From an uncultured Prevotellaceae bacterium (GTDB taxonomy: Bacteria > Bacteroidota > Bacteroidia > Bacteroidales > Muribaculaceae), in contig CAMVPC010000002.1 in NCBI GenBank assembly GCA_947169265.1, positions 1 through 64,000 on the forward strand: 64,000 nucleotides of DNA, given 5' to 3'. The translations under genes were made by a program, and so were the position numbers. Positions 18,471 to 26,305 of the stretch are shown in pieces (the stretch's first letter is position 1; every line of letters begins with the position of its first letter). The notes beneath the pieces are model-generated. The model was not told the DNA's origin. It saw only the letters and a list, made by a program, of their open reading frames with translations, and did not search any database.

Positions 18471-19376
18471 ATGATTAATGTAGCCATCACGGGTGCCGAC
18501 ACCCTTCATGCCGGCGAATTGATAAGAATTTTAGTCAACCACCCCGACGTGGAGCTGGCATGGCTCGCGGCCCCCACCCATGGTGGCGAGGAAGTGGCGC
18601 GTTTCCATCGTGGTCTCACGGGCGAGACGACGGCGGTTTTTGCCGATGCGATGGGACCCCTCGACGAGGTGGACGTGCTGTTCCAGGCCGATGTGACGCC
18701 GGGTGCCGGACGCGCGCTGATGGCTGCCTTGCCGGGCGATACGCAACTGAAAATCATCGACTTGTCGCCCGACTTCGCCGACGAGAGCGAAGGCTTTGTG
18801 TATGGGCTGAGTGAGCTTAACCGCCGACGCATCGTGCACGATTGCACGCGTGTGGCCTGCCCTTCGCCCATCGCGGCCGCCGCCCTCGTGTCGTTGATGC
18901 CGCTGGCGCGTAACCTGTTGCTGGGCGCTCCCGTGACGATTACCGTCGAGGGCGACGCGGTGCCCGACGCCGGTGTCGCCGCCGAGGTGTCGCAAGTGTT
19001 GCGTCAAGCGCAAAGCAGTTTCGGCCACGAAGTGGAAATCGTGGCGCGCACTGCCGCTGTCACGTCGCCGCGCGCGCTCGTGTTGCGTGTCGAAACGGAC
19101 TGTGGCGTTGACGAGGCATTGCTCGACGAACTCTACGACAAATATTTCGATGACCACAACTTCACGTTTCCCGTCAAGACGGTGGTGGGCGTGGACGACG
19201 TGCTCAACACTAACAAGTGTCTCCTGAGACTCGCCCGACGCGGACAACGCGTGACAATCGATGTGGTAATCGACGCTTGGCTCAAGGGTGGCGCCGGCAA
19301 TGCCGTGCACTTGATGAACCTGTTGTGTGGCCTGCACGAGCGCGTGGGACTTCGGTTAAAAGCCTCGTTAGTTTAA
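18471..19376 (+). CDS. Divergent N-acetyl-gamma-glutamyl-phosphate reductase-like protein (ArgC-like)
   Basis: A 301-residue protein, shorter than typical ArgC (about 320-350). The N-terminus keeps a Rossmann-like start (VAITGADTLHAGELIRIL). The C-terminus keeps the ArgC signature region (TNKCLLRL, then DAWLKGGAGNAVHLMNLLCGL, comparable to [21 protein letters not shown]). In the middle, the active-site NPGCY block is replaced by VACPSPIAA, which keeps a cysteine, and the histidine-rich PHL-type motif is not recognisable. I infer either a catalytically altered ArgC or one that has lost activity. It is in the argR transcript. Confidence 0.7.
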   Translation: MINVAITGADTLHAGELIRILVNHPDVELAWLAAPTHGGEEVARFHRGLTGETTAVFADAMGPLDEVDVLFQADVTPGAGRALMAALPGDTQLKIIDLSPDFADESEGFVYGLSELNRRRIVHDCTRVACPSPIAAAALVSLMPLARNLLLGAPVTITVEGDAVPDAGVAAEVSQVLRQAQSSFGHEVEIVARTAAVTSPRALVLRVETDCGVDEALLDELYDKYFDDHNFTFPVKTVVGVDDVLNTNKCLLRLARRGQRVTIDVVIDAWLKGGAGNAVHLMNLLCGLHERVGLRLKASLV

Positions 19377-19393
19377 ACTATACAGCACTGCTT

Positions 19394-19741
19394 ATGAGCG
19401 TCAATAAAGTTATATTACTGGGAAATGTGGGCCGCGAGCCCAAGATGAGCTACCCCTCGAAGGGACATGCCGTGGCACAATTCTCCATGGCCACCAACGA
19501 GCGGAAACGCGCCACCGAGTCGTCGCCCGAAACCGAGCGCACCGAGTGGCACAACATCGTCATGATGGGGCGCAATGCCGAACTTGCCGAGCGCTATATA
19601 CACAAGGGGACGCGACTTTATGTCGAGGGCAAATTGCGCACCCGCTCGTGGAACGATAAGAATGGTATTACCCACTACATCACCGAGGTTTACGTCGACA
19701 CGTTCGAGCTGCTGGGCAGCACGCCCGTGAACGGCGAGTGA
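19394..19741 (+). CDS. ssb: Single-stranded DNA-binding protein, short form
   Basis: A 115-residue OB-fold protein that should bind single-stranded DNA. The family start SVNKVILLGNVGREP and the strands TEWHNIVMMGRNAELAE, YVEGKLRTRSW and YVDTFELLG are clear. It stops after the OB fold and lacks the usual flexible linker and acidic DDDIPF-type tail that recruits repair and replication partners. The annotated start is the ATG at 19394. It is translationally close to the argC-like gene and may be an accessory SSB paralogue. Confidence 0.88.
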   Translation: MSVNKVILLGNVGREPKMSYPSKGHAVAQFSMATNERKRATESSPETERTEWHNIVMMGRNAELAERYIHKGTRLYVEGKLRTRSWNDKNGITHYITEVYVDTFELLGSTPVNGE

Positions 19742-19812
19742 CATCCTTACACCATGCCACGGCATGGGGTTGCGCGCCGTCGATGGCGCGCACTATTTTT
19801 GTGCCGTTAGTT

Positions 19813-19846
19813 GGGGTAGGGGGTAAAGGGTAAAGGGTAAAGGGTG
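19813..19846 (+). repeat. G-rich TAAAGGG repeat tract
   Basis: Five G runs (4, 5, 3, 3, 3) separated by TA or TAAA, followed by TGG; the pattern resembles a telomeric repeat and could form a G-quadruplex. It lies in the ssb 3' flank. Confidence 0.85.
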
Positions 19847-19926
19847 GCTACCGCGGCATCTCGTTTTTCGTTCAAGATTAAGGATTTTATTTCGTCAATC
19901 TATATTTCGTTAATCAGGTCTATACT

Positions 19927-20169
19927 ATGAAACAAAACACTAAAGATTGGCTGCAATATGGCAGCGCGCTGGCTATGCTGGTGAGCGCCATTGTGCTCGC
20001 CGTGATTAATTTCCTGCTGGAACACCTCATCCACAGTTCGGTTCTCGTCTATGTGAGCGAGGCCTTGGCCTTTGTGGCCGCGGTTTACGGCATCGCCACT
20101 TATACCAACCACAAAATCCGCGAGCTGGGCGACCGGTTGCGCGACGAGCTCTCGCGCGGCAACCAATAA
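19927..20169 (+). CDS. Small membrane protein of unknown function
   Basis: An 80-residue protein not assigned to a family. It has two probable membrane segments (about 12-30 and 42-60) and a charged C-terminal helix (HKIRELGDRLRDELSR). Size and topology resemble small holin-like or stress-associated membrane proteins, but no motif supports either. A weak -7-like TATATTTC lies about 30 bases upstream. It is followed by a large palindrome that may end its transcript. Confidence 0.65.
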   Translation: MKQNTKDWLQYGSALAMLVSAIVLAVINFLLEHLIHSSVLVYVSEALAFVAAVYGIATYTNHKIRELGDRLRDELSRGNQ

Positions 20170-20180
20170 GAAAAAGGCTG

Positions 20181-20229
20181 AATAACACCCGCATATTGAT
20201 AAAAATTTTTTATCTTTGCGGGTGTTATT
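20181..20229 (+). promoter_or_regulatory. Large palindrome overlapping the promoter of the CCHC/WG gene
   Basis: 13-bp arms (AATAACACCCGCA at 20181-20193, complement at 20217-20229) flank a 23-base AT-rich centre that is itself nearly palindromic. The -7 box TATCTTTG (20211-20218) overlaps the right arm. T6 follows at about 20234. The element could be both terminator for the upstream gene and an operator. Confidence 0.6.
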
Positions 20230-20260
20230 GATGTTTTTTACCAATTAAAACCGACTGATT

Positions 20261-21757
20261 ATGAAACGAATTATTGTGATTGCCTTATTGGGCTTGATTG
20301 CAGTAACAGTTAAGGCACAGATTCCGACCCCACCCGATCCGGTTTGTGCCTTTTGCGGCGTGGATTTAAAATCAGGAGAAGCCCACAAACCCGGTTGCAG
20401 ATATTACCAAGCGCCTGATGATGACTCGGAGTCGTCATCAAGTTCAACACATTTGAAAGATTACACACCGATGTCCGAGATGTCGGCCATCGAGTACGCG
20501 TTGATATATGAGGTTGGAGTTAATGGAAAGAAGCCATGCAGCCATTGTCTGAGCCTTATTCACCAGCCATGGTGTGAAATTATTAATATGCAAAAATGGG
20601 CCAAGGAATATCGGGCTAAAGCCGGTAACGCCTCAACCGAGGCCGAGCGTAAGCAAGCCTTGTGGGACTACAAACGCATGGTTGACAATTTGAAATTGTT
20701 TCTTGACCTCAATTACACTATAGAGGATACCAAACCTCTTCCCGAGGTGAAAAGCCGGCTGAATATAGACCGTGAAAAATATGGAATGCTTTACAGAGTA
20801 GGTGTGAGAGGTTTTAATATGACGTGTCCTGTTTGCGGTAGTATGGCTCATGGTGAGTGGTGCCCTTATTTTATGTTACAGTTGATGGCAGTTGAGGCAA
20901 AGGACAAAGCAAATGCAACGACCACACTCAAAGAGCGCGAAAAGGCGATAATCGATTTTCATGTTTGTGAAGACAACTTACTTGCTTCTTATGAGCATAA
21001 TACAAAGAAACGGGAAGAAGTTCAGCAGAACACTTCTCCCGCCCCTGCTGGCTATCAGCACCTCTCGAGCGTTGACATCAAGGGCAACTACGACAAGAAA
21101 CTTGGTTACGGCAATTGGGCCACTGCATACGGCAAGACATTTCCTAACGGAGAGGAACAATGGGTGCTCTATGACCAAGACGGGCAAGAAGTGGGACAAT
21201 TCTCAAAGGTTGAGCCAACGGCGGTACCCAGCGGTTTGGACGTTTTCTTGGTGAGAGACTTCAATGGCAAGTGGGGCGTGTACAATGCTGGCGGAGGCGC
21301 CATCATAGAGCCGAAATATGAGAGCGTTAAAGTCGTAGTCGCTCAGCAAGGGGGCGAAACGCGGGAGTTCTATGACGTAACACTGCGCGACGAGCGTGGC
21401 GTGTTGCGTCACGGCATCATTAATGGTGCAATAGCCGACAGCGACAATCAGACCGTCCCTTGTGCTTGCGACCGCATCGAGTTGATTGACCGCAGCCCGT
21501 CGAACCGCGGTGTGTTGGCAAAATTCACAATTGACGGAAGCATGGGTGTCATCGATGCCGACAGCGGCGATGTGCTCATCCAGCCCGGATATTCTTACGT
21601 CAACACCTACTTCAGCCCCAAGGGCATGTATTTCATCGTGGGCGACGGCACGCAATTCGGCGCATACAATGCCGCGACAATGGAGGCTGTGGTTTCCCCC
21701 GATGCCGGCAAGACTTTAGACCAAGTTAGAAGCATTGTCGACCAGCGCGACCGATAA
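20261..21757 (+). CDS. Secreted protein with three CCHC cysteine modules and WG-type repeats
   Basis: A 498-residue protein with a signal peptide (cleavage near AQ, residue 20). Three cysteine modules are visible: C29-x2-C32-x9-H42-x3-C46, C93-x2-C96-x4-H101-x3-C105 and C189-x2-C192-x4-H197-x3-C201. All have the order CxxC-H-C, like a zinc knuckle. The C-terminal half (about 270-490) has WG-like beta repeats, for example NGKWGVYNAGGGAIIEPKY and GSMGVIDADSGDVLIQPGY. Metal binding is inferred. Its last 151 bases overlap the 3' end of the opposite-strand serine hydrolase gene. I do not recognise a named family for the N-terminal half. Confidence 0.82.
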   Translation: MKRIIVIALLGLIAVTVKAQIPTPPDPVCAFCGVDLKSGEAHKPGCRYYQAPDDDSESSSSSTHLKDYTPMSEMSAIEYALIYEVGVNGKKPCSHCLSLIHQPWCEIINMQKWAKEYRAKAGNASTEAERKQALWDYKRMVDNLKLFLDLNYTIEDTKPLPEVKSRLNIDREKYGMLYRVGVRGFNMTCPVCGSMAHGEWCPYFMLQLMAVEAKDKANATTTLKEREKAIIDFHVCEDNLLASYEHNTKKREEVQQNTSPAPAGYQHLSSVDIKGNYDKKLGYGNWATAYGKTFPNGEEQWVLYDQDGQEVGQFSKVEPTAVPSGLDVFLVRDFNGKWGVYNAGGGAIIEPKYESVKVVVAQQGGETREFYDVTLRDERGVLRHGIINGAIADSDNQTVPCACDRIELIDRSPSNRGVLAKFTIDGSMGVIDADSGDVLIQPGYSYVNTYFSPKGMYFIVGDGTQFGAYNAATMEAVVSPDAGKTLDQVRSIVDQRDR

Positions 21758-23292
21758 TCAAGGGTGAAGGGGATGATGATAGGCGACTGCTGCGCCCAGT
21801 TGTGGACAATGGTCAGCGTGCCTGCGATGAAATCGATGGTCATCGTGCGTCCGGCGAACCAGGTGGGCCACTCTTGGCGAATGACGAGGGTGTGCGGACC
21901 GGTCCATCCGTAGGAGGCGGCGCAGCGGAAGTCGTTCTCGAGCCCGTCGAAGCGCGCTTGCGCCTTTACGTTATAGGGTGGGAGGGGATTGCGTGCCCCT
22001 AACGATTCGTTGATTACCCATTTTCCGTTGCCGGCACCATAAGCGAATGAGTCGTCGTTCACGGTCATGTTCAGCATATCACCATCCATGTAAAAATTGA
22101 GGGTTTTCAGCCCCCAATCATTGTCTTCGAGCGTGAGGGTGCAAATTTGGCTGTTTTTCACCCATTTTTCCGCAGATTTTCGGGTACTGCGCATGGGCGG
22201 AATTTCCGAAGATATCGGACGCTCCAACGATTTCGCCAATTTCCGTTCGTCGGCCTTTGAGGCGGTGACGGGCGTGTCGTGCAACGCGGGCACGAGGATG
22301 TCCCAAATGTGCCCCAGTTCTATCCATCCGTTGAGGCGGTAGCTCACGCTGTTGATGACAACGGCCAGGTCGAGGTGCGGCACCATGACGATATATTGAG
22401 CGAAAGCGCCGTCGGCGCGCAGTGCGCCTGGCATGCGGCACATCCAAATCTGGTAGCCGTAGCCCTGGTTGCCCTCGGTGGGCGGCGTGGTCTCGGGCTT
22501 GGGGTCGATTTGCTTGGCGCACATGAGGTTGAGCCACTCTTCGCTCACGAGCTGGCGGCCTTCCCAGTTTCCTCTGTTGTTGATGAGCAGGGCCAGCTTG
22601 GCCTGGCTCTCGGCCTGCAGACGCAGGCCCCATCCGCCGGCAGTGATGCCGTCGGGGCTGTGTTCCCAGTCGAGGCGTGTGATGCCCATTGGGGTGAACA
22701 GGCGGTCCCTGAGGTAGTCGAGCACCGTCATGCCGGTGACGCGCTGCACAATGGCCGACAGCACAAAGGTGCACATCGAGTCGTACTGGTAAGGCGCCTC
22801 GGGGTTGATTTCTTGCGACAGGTAGGACGCCACCCAGTCGTCGGTGCCGTTGCGCACGACATCGGTGGGCGTAATGCCGGTGTGCATCGTGAGCAGGTCG
22901 TGCACTGTGAGGCGTGCCAATTCAGGCGACACGATGGGCGGTAACTTTTGCGGGAAGAAGGCGGCGACGCGGTCGGTGACGCGAAGCCGGTTCTCATCCA
23001 CGGCGATACCCACGGCCAGCGCCGTGAACGTCTTGCTGCACGAGAACAGTGTGTGGGGGTCGTCGGCGCGGTAAGGTGCCGGGTGCACCTCGGCGATGAC
23101 TTTACCGTGCCGCAGCACCATCAGGTGGTGGATGTCGGTGCGTGGCACCGCCATCATGCTGTCGACGAAGCGTGCCAGAGCCGCCGGCTCCACGCCTTGC
23201 GCGGCCGCCGTGCTTCGTGGCAGTACGTTGATTTGCGCTGTAGACGCGGCGGCGATGCAAGCGGCGCACAGTATTGAGAGTGCTTTCTTCAT
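21607..23292 (-). CDS. Serine hydrolase of the beta-lactamase/penicillin-binding family, with a readthrough tail
   Basis: A 561-residue exported protein (signal peptide about 1-19). The beta-lactamase-like domain covers about 30-340: the nucleophile motif SCSK in TLFSCSKTFTAL, YDS in QYDSMCTF at the YxN position, and GYGYQIW later. A C-terminal beta-rich domain of about 170 residues follows. It aligns along its length with its upstream neighbour, which stops about 45 residues sooner. The final 50 residues are antisense to the CCHC/WG gene, suggesting loss of the original stop. Start overlaps the upstream stop as ATGA. Confidence 0.85.
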   Translation of the reverse strand: MKKALSILCAACIAAASTAQINVLPRSTAAAQGVEPAALARFVDSMMAVPRTDIHHLMVLRHGKVIAEVHPAPYRADDPHTLFSCSKTFTALAVGIAVDENRLRVTDRVAAFFPQKLPPIVSPELARLTVHDLLTMHTGITPTDVVRNGTDDWVASYLSQEINPEAPYQYDSMCTFVLSAIVQRVTGMTVLDYLRDRLFTPMGITRLDWEHSPDGITAGGWGLRLQAESQAKLALLINNRGNWEGRQLVSEEWLNLMCAKQIDPKPETTPPTEGNQGYGYQIWMCRMPGALRADGAFAQYIVMVPHLDLAVVINSVSYRLNGWIELGHIWDILVPALHDTPVTASKADERKLAKSLERPISSEIPPMRSTRKSAEKWVKNSQICTLTLEDNDWGLKTLNFYMDGDMLNMTVNDDSFAYGAGNGKWVINESLGARNPLPPYNVKAQARFDGLENDFRCAASYGWTGPHTLVIRQEWPTWFAGRTMTIDFIAGTLTIVHNWAQQSPIIIPFTLDYRSRWSTMLLTWSKVLPASGETTASIVAALYAPNCVPSPTMKYMPLGLK

Positions 23293-24854
23293 TTATGTGT
23301 CGTGATTTTGGTGATGGGGATGACGTGCCTCTTGGTGGGCGCGTAGTTGTGGGTCACGGTTACCGTCTTCGCCTTGAGGTCGATGGTGAGGTGCCGCGCG
23401 CTGTACCAGGTGGTCCACTGCTGGTCTATCTCGACAACGTGGCCACTCGTCCAGCCGTAGGAATTCCACGGTGCAAAGTCGGGCGTGAGCCCTTCCATGC
23501 GGTTGCGGGCCCCAATACTATAAGGCGGAAAAGGGTAGGCGGCGCCCGGGCGTCGGTCCGAGAGCCATCCGCCGTGTCCGCAGCTGAATCGCAGCGAGGC
23601 GTCGTTGTTGAGCGTCATGGTTATTTCGGGGAATCCGGCGCCGCGTTGCCGTCGCAGCTCGAGCGAGCGCCACGCGAATTCGTTGGCTCCCAACGTGAGG
23701 TTGATGACGCCCGACTTGCCCCATTTCTCGGGCGACTTAGGTAATCCGGCCACCGGTGCTATCTCGTTTTGGTGAGCGTTGTGGAGCGCTGTCTGGAGTG
23801 CGAAATTGGCTGATTCGTCGGCAGGCAACGCTTTGTCTTTCACGCCGGGCACGAGAATGTCCCAGATGGCGGCCAGCATCTTGTCCCCGTTGTGACTGGT
23901 GCTGTTGATGACCACTACCAGGTCGTGACCGGGAACGACGACGATATACTGCCCCAGCGCTCCGGCGGCGCGCACGGCTCCCGGCTCCCGGCACAGCCAC
24001 AGCTGATAGCCATAGCCGGGGTCGTTTTTCTTGGCCTGCTTACTGTCGTTTTTTGTGCTTATGTGCTTCGACATCATGGCATTGACCCATCGCTCGCTCA
24101 CGAGCTGCTGTCCCTGCCAGCGTCCGTGTCCCAGCAGCAGCAATCCTATTTTGGCTTGCGACTCGGCGGTGAGGCGCAGGCCCCAGCCGCCGGTGTTCAC
24201 ACCATCGGGGCTTTGCTCCCACTCAGCGCGTGTGATGCCCATGGGCTCAAAAATGCGTTCCTTGAGCAGCTCGAGCATGGTTCGGCCGGTGACGCGCTGC
24301 ACGATGGCCGAGAGTATGAACGAGCACATCGAGTCGTACTGGAACGGCGCGCTACTGTCAACGTCCTTGGCAAGCCAGCACCGCGCCCAGTCGCTGACCG
24401 TGTCGCGCAACTGCCAGTCGGGCTTGATGCCGCTGTGCATCGTGAGCAGGTCCTCAACGGTCATTCGCGCCAACGCCTTCCGTGAGGCGGGCGTTACCTT
24501 GTCGGGGAAAAAGTCGACGACACGGTCGTCCACTTTCAGCAGCTTATCGTCAATGGCAAGGCCCACGGCCAGCGCTGTGAACGTCTTGCTCACCGAGAAC
24601 AGCGTGTGCCGGTCGCGACCGTGATAGGGCTTGGGGTGCACCTCGGCGATGACCTTGCCGTGGCGCACCACAACCAGGTGGTGCACGTCGGTCCGGGGGA
24701 CGGCCATGAGCGTGTCGACGAAGCGCGCCAGCGCCACCGGGTCAACGCCTTCGTCGGCCGCCGTGCCGCGTGGCAGGCGCGAGCCTTGAGGAGCTTGGGC
24801 CGCGAGCGAAATCACGCCCAACGCGGCCATGAAAATCAATAGCAGGCGTTTCAT
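23289..24854 (-). CDS. Serine hydrolase of the beta-lactamase/penicillin-binding family
   Basis: A 521-residue exported protein (signal peptide about 1-19, ISLAAQA). The catalytic domain has SVSK in TLFSVSKTFTAL, YDS in QYDSMCSF and GYGYQLWLCREPG. The C-terminal domain (about 350-521) is shared with the downstream paralogue. The family includes DD-peptidases, esterases and class C-like lactamases, and the substrate is not deducible. The ATG at 24854 is preferred over a TTG two codons earlier. It is the first gene of a two-gene tandem duplicate; neither copy is obviously inactivated. Confidence 0.87.
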   Translation of the reverse strand: MKRLLLIFMAALGVISLAAQAPQGSRLPRGTAADEGVDPVALARFVDTLMAVPRTDVHHLVVVRHGKVIAEVHPKPYHGRDRHTLFSVSKTFTALAVGLAIDDKLLKVDDRVVDFFPDKVTPASRKALARMTVEDLLTMHSGIKPDWQLRDTVSDWARCWLAKDVDSSAPFQYDSMCSFILSAIVQRVTGRTMLELLKERIFEPMGITRAEWEQSPDGVNTGGWGLRLTAESQAKIGLLLLGHGRWQGQQLVSERWVNAMMSKHISTKNDSKQAKKNDPGYGYQLWLCREPGAVRAAGALGQYIVVVPGHDLVVVINSTSHNGDKMLAAIWDILVPGVKDKALPADESANFALQTALHNAHQNEIAPVAGLPKSPEKWGKSGVINLTLGANEFAWRSLELRRQRGAGFPEITMTLNNDASLRFSCGHGGWLSDRRPGAAYPFPPYSIGARNRMEGLTPDFAPWNSYGWTSGHVVEIDQQWTTWYSARHLTIDLKAKTVTVTHNYAPTKRHVIPITKITTHK

Positions 24855-24917
24855 TGTCAATCGATGTGAAATGTGATAAAAAGAAGTGGGACGGCATGGT
24901 TGCCGCCCCGCGAGGTC

Positions 24918-25430
24918 TTATTTAACGGTGTCGATAGCGGTCACGATGCGCGTGTTCTCGCCCCGCCACGGCAACGTGCCGTGATATTCCTTGTAGTGAA
25001 GCTCCACGCGCAGCCCGGTGCCGGCCAATAGGCTCAGCTGGTGGGCCACCTCGTGGTCGGTGACCGAGAATTCAAAGTCGGTCTCGTAGGCATAAGGGGC
25101 CTGGATGAGTCGTTGCGACATCATTTTTCCCTCGTAGGTCTTGAAGATAGTGCCACGGTTTTCGATTTTCATCACCACACCTTTCTCGCTACTCTCGCTA
25201 TAGACGTGGCCAAAGTGGTTCCACACCCACGCCACGAGCAACATCACGGCGAGCGCGGTGCCGGCGATGACGGCGATGCGCTTGATGTTGTAGCGGCGCT
25301 CGATGGTGCTTTCGCGCAATTCACGCTCCTCGCGTTCCTCGGGCGTTTCGACGTGAGGTGTTTCCACTTTCTTGGGGGCTTCGGCATCATCCATAAAGTG
25401 GTCGTCGAAGTTGTCGTCCATTATCTTCAT
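24918..25430 (-). CDS. Single-span membrane protein of unknown function
   Basis: A 170-residue protein with an acidic cytoplasmic N-terminus (1-48, about 20 D/E residues), one membrane segment (about 50-68, IAVIAGTALAVMLLVAWVW) and an extracytoplasmic domain of about 100 residues with alternating strands (GVVMKIENRGTIFKTYEG). This domain type is common as a hypothetical protein in Bacteroidales. I cannot assign a function. MKIMDDNF at the first ATG is accepted; MDDNF three codons later is possible. It is transcribed alone from a promoter next to a 91-bp tandem repeat. Confidence 0.75.
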   Translation of the reverse strand: MKIMDDNFDDHFMDDAEAPKKVETPHVETPEEREERELRESTIERRYNIKRIAVIAGTALAVMLLVAWVWNHFGHVYSESSEKGVVMKIENRGTIFKTYEGKMMSQRLIQAPYAYETDFEFSVTDHEVAHQLSLLAGTGLRVELHYKEYHGTLPWRGENTRIVTAIDTVK

Positions 25431-25468
25431 ATTCGTGAAAAAGTAAGCTGTAGTTCTCTAATTTTCCA

Positions 25469-25499
25469 CAAAGGTAGTGCAAATCGAGAGCAATACAAA
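25469..25499 (-). promoter_or_regulatory. Promoter of the single-span membrane protein gene
   Basis: Minus-strand -7 box TACCTTTG (25469-25476) and TTTTG (-33, 25496-25499 plus flank), 19 bases between. The -33 lies inside the first copy of the 91-bp tandem repeat. Confidence 0.75.
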
Positions 25500-25698
25500 A
25501 TGAAACACGAAGTTTTTCATTTTTATTGCCGAGATGCCGCCTACCTTAGGCCGCCAGGCCAACGATAGTGCAAATCGAGAGCAATACAAAATGAAACACG
25601 AAGTTTTTCATTTTTATTGCCGAGATGCCGCCTACCTTAGGCCGCCAGGCCAACGATAGTGCAAATCGAGAGCAATACAAAATGAAACACGAAGTTTT
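25475..25698. repeat. 91-bp direct tandem repeat, about 2.5 copies
   Basis: Identical units at 25475-25565 and 25566-25656, then a 42-base partial copy from 25657. Each begins TAGTGCAAATCGAGAGC and contains CCGCCTACCTTAGGCCGCC. It is contiguous, without spacers, so it is not CRISPR. Confidence 0.95.
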
Positions 25699-25701
25699 GG
25701 G

Positions 25702-26112
25702 TCACCCGCAAAACCCTGTGTTTGTCAAACAAGTATTAGCCCCGCCAGGGGCGACATTTTTTAGGCAGGGGTGTAGCGCGACAGCGCGAAACCCCTGTAT
25801 CCATCGCATTACGTTTCGTGTAGCCCCGATAGGGGCGACACAAGCGACATCGGTCCCAAATTGTGTCGCCCCGAATGGGGCTAATATTTGGTGGGGTGCC
25901 TATCACAGGGGTTCCGCGCTGTCGCGCTACACCCCTGCCTACAATCTGTCGCCCCTATCGGGGCTTATCAGCCACGACAACACGACGGTTCGCCGCGCTG
26001 TCGCGCTGCACCCCTGCCTACTATCTGCCGCCCCTGGCGGGGCTACTTAGAGGCGATGATTACAAAATTCCGGTCACCCGCAAAACGAACACAGGGTTTT
26101 GCAGGTGATAGG
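25702..26112. repeat. REP-like palindrome array
   Basis: Five copies of a 14-base palindrome GCCCCGNNNGGGGC or its inverse (25739, 25823, 25868, 25951, 26030) alternate with two or three longer hairpins having CAGGGGT/ACCCCTG arms and GCGCGACAGCGC-like centres (25766-25797, 25906-25937, half copy near 25995-26018). The array is bounded by CACCCGCAAAAC/GTTTTGCGGGTG sequences, which also occur at about 37867-37888. Copies change orientation in the middle. No gene is supported inside. Confidence 0.85.
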
Positions 26113-26233
26113 AAGTTTTTCATTTTTAATACCTCAAATGTTTAGTCAGACAATGAAGACAACGAAGACAATGAAAACAATGAAATTTTCGGCGGTATTT
26201 TACTTAAAGTGGTAAGGATTTTTCGCTGTCTCG

Positions 26234-26263
26234 TTGAAAAGTCATGAAAATGTTGTATATTTG
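26234..26263 (+). promoter_or_regulatory. Promoter of the dockerin/EF-hand surface protein
   Basis: GTTG (ending 26236) and TATATTTG (26256-26263), 19 bases between. It predicts a leader of about 35 nt and supports the ATG at 26306. Confidence 0.7.
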
Positions 26264-26305
26264 CAGTTTAAAAAGTGATTATTGTCAATGACTGATTGTG
26301 GAAAT

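Noticed and set aside
25475-25698. Possible CRISPR array
   Set aside because: The 91-base repeats are directly adjacent with no unique spacers and there are no cas genes.
26153-26215. 20-codon frame beginning MKTTKTMKTMKF
   Set aside because: Looks like a truncated signal peptide or repeat remnant and has no coding support.
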